Shown piece by piece: positions 14,706 to 18,162 of a DNA stretch of 18,162 bases (its first letter is position 1; every line of letters starts with the position of its first letter). The notes beneath the pieces are model-generated. The model was given only the letters and a program-made list of their open reading frames with translations, did no database searches and had not been told where the DNA came from. Source of the stretch: JAQIBY01 sp051747965 (GTDB lineage: Bacteria; Bacteroidota; Bacteroidia; Bacteroidales; ML635J-15); NCBI GenBank assembly GCA_051747965.1, contig JBNJGS010000060.1:1-18162 (forward strand). Reading direction: 5' to 3'. The translations under genes and the position numbers were made by a program.

Positions 14706-15644
14706 TTAACCCACCCGCAAAATTTTTTCAATCAGGCAATACGCCAGCTTTTCTTTGGATTCTGCTGTCCATCCCGCAACATGCGGACTGAACAAAACAT
14801 CATCACGGGCCGCCAGTTGTTTAAAGGTGGCTATATCTGTGAGTTTTTGGGTTTTTTCAAAACTGCTTTCTTCATATTCCAGCACATCCAGTCCGGCAGC
14901 TACCACCTTGCCTGCTTCCATCGCGCCAAGCAGAGCATCGGTTTTCACTACGGGCCCGCGGGCCGTGTTGATCAGTACAATGGGTTTGTCAAATGCATTA
15001 AACCAGGCTTCATTACACAAATGCTTGTTCTTTTTATGCAGGGGAATGTGTAAACTGACCACATCAGCCTCACTGAAAATTTCTTCCATGCTGCTTTCTG
15101 AAATACCGGCGGGTGCATAACGCGTTTTGTATTTATCGTATGCCAGCACACGGCAGGAAAATCCCTGCAGACGTTCTGCAAATGCCGAGCCCATATTGCC
15201 AAAGCCGATGATGCCAACAGTTTTGCCTTTGAGCTCAGTGCCGCGGTTGACTTCCCGCTGCCAGTCTCCCTGACGCACCTGTTTATCTGCCCTGCAAAGG
15301 TGGTTTTTCAGGCCCAGCAGCATGCCCATAGCGTGTTCAGCCACTGCATCACGGTTTCCTTCGGGTGAATTTAAACAGAAAATGCCCTTACTTTCAGCAT
15401 ACTTAACTTCAATGGATTCCATACCGGCGCCCACACGTGCTATAAACCGCAAATCGGGAGCTGCATCTATCAGTTCGCGGTCAAATGTCAGACGGCTGCG
15501 GATTATCAGACCGTATGCATCAGTGATTTTTTTCGCAATGCCTTTGTGATTGCTCGTGAAATCATCCACAATCTCAAATTTGTTCCCAAGCTTTTCATAA
15601 AACACGGGATGCACCTTATCCAGTATGTATATTTTCTTTTTCAT
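14706..15644 (-). CDS. D-2-hydroxyacid dehydrogenase, phosphoglycerate dehydrogenase-like
   Basis: The 312-residue NAD-dependent oxidoreductase has GFGNMG (147-152) and the acidic residue Asp170 at the end of the second Rossmann strand (LAYDKY), which favours NAD over NADP. Catalytic Arg229 (NTARGPV), Glu258/259 (EYEESS) and His288 (SPHVAGWT) are in place. RVGAGMESI (70-78) is the substrate-domain loop typical of the 3-phosphoglycerate dehydrogenase branch. It lacks the ACT domain of full SerA proteins, so it could be a short-type SerA or another 2-oxoacid reductase. The AARDDVLFSPHVAGWT segment resembles a Bacteroidota-specific subgroup. The gene starts 15 bases after the DUF2148 gene and is probably co-transcribed with it. 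No serC or serB is present to confirm serine synthesis. Confidence 0.9.
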   Translation of the reverse strand: MKKKIYILDKVHPVFYEKLGNKFEIVDDFTSNHKGIAKKITDAYGLIIRSRLTFDRELIDAAPDLRFIARVGAGMESIEVKYAESKGIFCLNSPEGNRDAVAEHAMGMLLGLKNHLCRADKQVRQGDWQREVNRGTELKGKTVGIIGFGNMGSAFAERLQGFSCRVLAYDKYKTRYAPAGISESSMEEIFSEADVVSLHIPLHKKNKHLCNEAWFNAFDKPIVLINTARGPVVKTDALLGAMEAGKVVAAGLDVLEYEESSFEKTQKLTDIATFKQLAARDDVLFSPHVAGWTAESKEKLAYCLIEKILRVG

Positions 15645-15659
15645 GTGTTCTGTGATGCA

Positions 15660-16205
15660 TTATTTCTTCTTTTTTCTGTCGAAGAAGATATTTTTTCCAC
15701 TAACACTCAGGGGTATACCGCACACCACTTTTACATCGGCGTCAAAATATTCCAGGCAAAGGGCTGCCTGTCCCACGGTATACATGATGCGGTTGTCCAC
15801 GCGGGCATTGGCAGCAACAGAAATGGCAGAGCCCAGAGCAATACCCAGGTCCATTGGATTGAAAACGCAGGGAACTTCCGGATGCTTCTGTTTCGCCTCG
15901 CAATCAATAAATCCACACATACCACAGGGATTCAGATTATTTACCCTGATTTCATTTCCCAGCAACAACACACATGAAGCCTGCATCAAATTTTCTGCAT
16001 CGCGGCCAAAAAACGCCATATCATATTTTTCGGCAATTCGTTTCATGTCTTTTGCCAGCGCCTCTTTTTCCTGGCCATCAACAATGGCAGTATGTATGAC
16101 ATCCTTGCCACGTGTTTTGGGAGCTGTGCGGGCAGCAATGGCCATTTCCTCAGCCACCTGCTTTACCTTGTCATGATTTGTTTCATTTCTGTATTCTATT
16201 GCCAT
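15660..16205 (-). CDS. DUF2148 ferredoxin-domain protein
   Basis: The 181-residue protein of unknown function carries a four-cysteine cluster C94-x2-C97-x4-C102-x10-C113 (NPCGMCGFIDC then VPC), which fits an iron-sulfur site. Around it are hydrophobic glycine/alanine helices (about 118-137) and a β-strand end VKVVCGIPLS (158-167). DUF2148 proteins are common in anaerobic bacteria and archaea and are thought to be redox proteins. I chose the ATG at 16205 over an upstream TTG at 16253 because a strong GGAGG lies 6 bases before it and the extra 16 residues look untranslated. It precedes the NAD-type hydroxyacid dehydrogenase by 15 bases, so an electron-transfer link between the two is plausible but unproven. 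Confidence 0.85.
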   Translation of the reverse strand: MAIEYRNETNHDKVKQVAEEMAIAARTAPKTRGKDVIHTAIVDGQEKEALAKDMKRIAEKYDMAFFGRDAENLMQASCVLLLGNEIRVNNLNPCGMCGFIDCEAKQKHPEVPCVFNPMDLGIALGSAISVAANARVDNRIMYTVGQAALCLEYFDADVKVVCGIPLSVSGKNIFFDRKKKK

Positions 16206-16211
16206 AATCAG

Positions 16212-16216
16212 CCTCC
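16212..16216 (-). promoter_or_regulatory. Strong Shine-Dalgarno before the DUF2148 gene
   Basis: GGAGG on the minus strand ends 6 bases before the ATG at 16205. Most genes here have no such site, as usual in Bacteroidota, so it both fixes the start and suggests high or conventional translation initiation. Confidence 0.7.
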
Positions 16217-16239
16217 GTCTTTTGTGAAAAAACTCAGCC

Positions 16240-16247
16240 CAAAGATA
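16240..16247 (-). promoter_or_regulatory. Candidate -7 element for the DUF2148 operon
   Basis: TATCTTTG on the minus strand fits TAnnTTTG exactly and lies 34 bases before the start codon. TTTG motifs occur upstream but at 14 and 25 bases, not the ideal spacing. If real, transcription starts downstream of the structured stretch at 16320-16660, which then would not be a leader of this operon. Confidence 0.45.
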
Positions 16248-16319
16248 ACACAAAGCAAGCCCAAAGCCATATCAAAATGGATAAGAATTTTTGTGGGATG
16301 GTGTTTTATGAGGGCACAT

Positions 16320-16660
16320 CCGCCGGAAAATGGCGGTCGGCATACACCTGCAAGCTGCACCCAACAGTGCCGGCTGTGGATGGCAGGAAAACGAGCTTCC
16401 GGCTCCACCCTGGCAGAGAAAATCTGCCACGGTTCCGCCATACCCGGTCGCTGTTTCTCTGCCGCCACAGCAACGGCACTGTTGGGCACAGGCTTTCCGT
16501 CTCCTGCCTTGTGCGTCTCTCCATTAAAATTGTTGCCACAGGCTCCCGAATTACAGCATCAGCCGGGTTTACATTTCCCGGACCTTCAGCGTCGTCCCGA
16601 TCAATCCTGACTACCCGTGTCAACCCTGTACAGGGAAGAAAAGGAATGATTCTGAAGGTC
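16320..16660. ncRNA. Candidate structured RNA or small non-autonomous element, unidentified
   Basis: The gap 16206-16672 between the DUF2148 gene and pyrC has no supported gene; its overlapping frames look random. It is visibly richer in G+C than its neighbours and holds nested perfect inverted repeats. The core pairs 16360-16372 with 16474-16486 (13 bp), then 16373-16379 with 16465-16471 (7 bp, after a 2-nt bulge), then GGCAG 16382-16386 with 16459-16463. Inside are hairpins GAGC-TTCCG-GCTC (16393-16405) and TGGCAGA-GAAAA-TCTGCCA (16411-16429). Flanking elements are CCGCC/GGCGG (16320-16336), CCGGG/CCCGG (16563-16581), GACCTTCAG/CTGAAGGTC (16581-16589, 16652-16660) and the palindrome CCCTGTACAGGG (16624-16635). 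Loops are purine-rich on the plus strand, hinting that this is the RNA strand. It lacks the conserved sequences I know for RNase P RNA, tmRNA and SRP RNA. Confidence 0.55.
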
Positions 16661-16672
16661 GTTTATTCAAAA

Positions 16673-18004
16673 TCACCGGTCAAAAATCAAAGGCATGGCC
16701 GCATCTTTTTCCACAATGGTTTCCCCGTCGTAAACAATTTTACCGTTTACCATGGTTTTGTCAATGCGGTGACGGAATATTTCTCCCTCAAAAGGTGACC
16801 AGCCGCATTTGTACAGCAGATTGTCCTTGCTTACCTCTGTGCTTTTCATGGGATCAACCAGCACGAGATCGGCATAATAACCCTCCCGTATGAAGCCACG
16901 TTCTTTGATTTTGAAACGTTTGGCAGGGTTGTGTGCCATTTTCTCCACAATTTCAGGAAAACCGATCAGTCCCTTTGTGCCAAGTTCCAGCATGGCAAGC
17001 AAACTGTGCTGTACCAATGGCCCGCCGGAGGGCGCTTTCGTGTACGGCTGGATTTTTTCCTTCATCAGATGTGGGGCATGGTCCGTAGCAATAATATCCA
17101 GTTTCTTACTGATGAGGCCTCCACGTAATGCAGTACGGTCAGCTTCGGATTTGATGGCCGGATTCCACTTGATGCGGGTGCCCATTTTTGCATAATCGGC
17201 ATCACTGAACCACAGATGGTGGATACATGCTTCAGCCGTGATTTTTTTATCATCCACAGGACCTGCCTGAAATAATTCCAGCTCCTGCATGGTGCTGAGA
17301 TGAAGTACATGCAGGTCAGCATTGTGCTTTGTTGCCAGTTCAACGGCCAGAGAGGTGGAAGCATAACAGGCTTCAGCGCTTCGTATTGCCGGGTGGTATT
17401 TTATGGGAATGTCTTCGCCGTATTTTTCCTTGTATATTTTCATGTTTGTGTTGATGATGGTATCATCCTCACAATGGGTAGCAATCAGTACCGGGGATGC
17501 CTGAAAAATCCGTTCCAGATCTTCGCGTTTACTGACCAGCAGATTGCCGGTTGATGAGCCCATAAAAACCTTTACTCCGGCTGCTGCCCTGCTATCAAGC
17601 GTTTCAATATCTTTTGTGTTGTCCGGGGTGGCACCCAGGTAAAATGCATAATTTACCAGAGAGTCCTTAGCAGCAATGTTCTGCTTTTCTTTCAGCCGTT
17701 CCATGCTTGTTGTTGCCGGATTGGTGTTGGGCATTTCCATAAACGAAGTGATTCCGCCGGCTGCGGCTGCACGGCTTTCGCTGCGAATATCCGCCTTGTG
17801 TTCCATGCCGGGCTGACGAAAATGTACCTGATCATCAATGATGCCGGGCATAAGAAATTTGTCCGTGGCATCAATTACTTTATCAGCAGGTGGCAGTTGA
17901 TCTCCTGTAATGATACTGTGTATTTTTCCTTCCGATACAAACACGGAAGCCTGGGTGAGATTACCCTCATTGATCAGGGTGGCATTTTTGAAAAGTATTG
18001 TCAT
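16673..18004 (-). CDS. pyrC: Dihydroorotase (class I)
   Basis: The enzyme closes N-carbamoyl-aspartate to dihydroorotate in de novo pyrimidine synthesis. I chose the ATG at 18004 (443 residues); the frame runs open to 18094, but the extra 30 residues are translated from spacer and the repeat. The amidohydrolase fold is clear: DDQVHFRQPG (57-66), carboxylated Lys145 in GVKVFMGSSTG, His177 in ATHCED, His235 in VLHLS and Asp308 in TDHAPH. ASGGPLVQHS (325-334) is the orotate-side loop. The first metal His of the usual HxH motif is Gln59, as I recall also for the Porphyromonas gingivalis enzyme, so this is a lineage trait and not a defect. It is preceded by repeat copy 3 and followed by the structured stretch. 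No other pyr gene is nearby. Confidence 0.96.
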   Translation of the reverse strand: MTILFKNATLINEGNLTQASVFVSEGKIHSIITGDQLPPADKVIDATDKFLMPGIIDDQVHFRQPGMEHKADIRSESRAAAAGGITSFMEMPNTNPATTSMERLKEKQNIAAKDSLVNYAFYLGATPDNTKDIETLDSRAAAGVKVFMGSSTGNLLVSKREDLERIFQASPVLIATHCEDDTIINTNMKIYKEKYGEDIPIKYHPAIRSAEACYASTSLAVELATKHNADLHVLHLSTMQELELFQAGPVDDKKITAEACIHHLWFSDADYAKMGTRIKWNPAIKSEADRTALRGGLISKKLDIIATDHAPHLMKEKIQPYTKAPSGGPLVQHSLLAMLELGTKGLIGFPEIVEKMAHNPAKRFKIKERGFIREGYYADLVLVDPMKSTEVSKDNLLYKCGWSPFEGEIFRHRIDKTMVNGKIVYDGETIVEKDAAMPLIFDR

Positions 18005-18053
18005 AGGACATCGAATTTTTGTGTTGTGAAAATACGCAAAATCGAGGACAAGC

Positions 18054-18162
18054 CCAAAAGAGGCTTTAAACGCACGGTTCCAGGCAGTCGTCACTTTGTT
18101 TCTGATGATTTATAGCAGAGGCGCAGGGCCGTGCGAGGCAAAGGTTGGAAGCTCCAGGATCT
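18054..18162 (+). repeat. Dispersed intergenic repeat, copy 3 (partial)
   Basis: This matches the right half of copy 1 (from about 150 to 258), including TTCCAGGCAGTCG, the CTGATGATT(T)ATAGCAGAG segment and the terminal GCAAAG.TTGG.AGCTCCAG block. The half with the two hairpins is absent, and the copy is cut by the window end, so its full size is unknown. It begins about 50 bases upstream of the pyrC start and would face away from it. It causes a spurious N-terminal extension of the pyrC frame. Confidence 0.8.

Noticed and set aside
16310..16665. RNase P RNA, tmRNA or cobalamin riboswitch in the structured stretch
   Set aside because: GAGGAAAGTCC and ACAGAA (RNase P), the tmRNA ends and a correctly placed B12 box are absent on both strands.
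16092..16798. Overlapping frames at 16092-16610, 16277-16798 (plus) and 16208-16489, 16306-16623 (minus) as genes
   Set aside because: They overlap one another in several frames, run into pyrC or DUF2148, have arginine/proline-rich random composition and coincide with the inverted repeats.
17819..17834. Gln in place of the first metal-binding His of dihydroorotase as an inactivating change
   Set aside because: DDQVHFR is, as I recall, the normal form in Bacteroidota dihydroorotases; all other active-site residues are present.
18005..18094. 30-residue N-terminal extension of dihydroorotase
   Set aside because: It is encoded by spacer plus repeat copy 3, and the family normally starts close to the MTILFKNATL segment.

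Overview
The window most likely comes from an anaerobic Bacteroidota genome, probably of the Bacteroidales/Marinilabiliales type. Four things point there: tandem DUF4476 domains, a mutL operon that also holds two rhomboid genes, -7 elements of the Bacteroidota form TAnnTTTG ahead of several genes, and a near absence of Shine-Dalgarno sites. HydF implies [FeFe]-hydrogenase metabolism. The sequence is a draft scaffold. A 100-N gap (2131-2230) sits between two copies of the same 99 bases, which looks like two overlapping contigs that were never merged.

Left region (1-2323): a hipBA-type toxin-antitoxin operon on the minus strand, with a palindromic operator candidate directly before the antitoxin start. 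It lies between two directly repeated copies of a hairpin-rich intergenic repeat. A third, partial copy lies at the far right end, before pyrC. Middle region (2324-11016): hydF on the plus strand converges on a long minus-strand gene train. Read in transcription order, the train is a small tail-anchored protein, mutL, rhomboid protease, rhomboid protease, membrane EEP-family nuclease/phosphatase and a lipoprotein DNA/RNA nuclease. A ZIP metal transporter and an Asp-box beta-propeller lipoprotein follow. Most junctions are 1-12 nt gaps or 1-4 nt overlaps, so most of the train is probably one transcript.

Right region (11017-18162): a secreted protein made of three DUF4476-like repeats (plus strand); a sirtuin translationally coupled to a 2-hydroxyacid dehydrogenase (minus); an unrecognised 138-residue protein (plus); a DUF2148 ferredoxin-like protein paired with a second 2-hydroxyacid dehydrogenase (minus); and pyrC (dihydroorotase, minus). 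Between the DUF2148 gene and pyrC lies a 467-base gene-free stretch (16206-16672). It is unusually G+C-rich for the window and full of nested perfect inverted repeats. It looks like a structured RNA or a small non-autonomous mobile element, and it is the least explained part of the window.

The functional themes are mismatch repair and secreted or surface nucleases, NAD(P)-linked redox enzymes with a sirtuin, hydrogenase maturation, pyrimidine synthesis, and one toxin-antitoxin module. I saw no CRISPR array, tRNA, rRNA, transposase or phage gene. Family calls rest on motifs read by eye; no database search was run.
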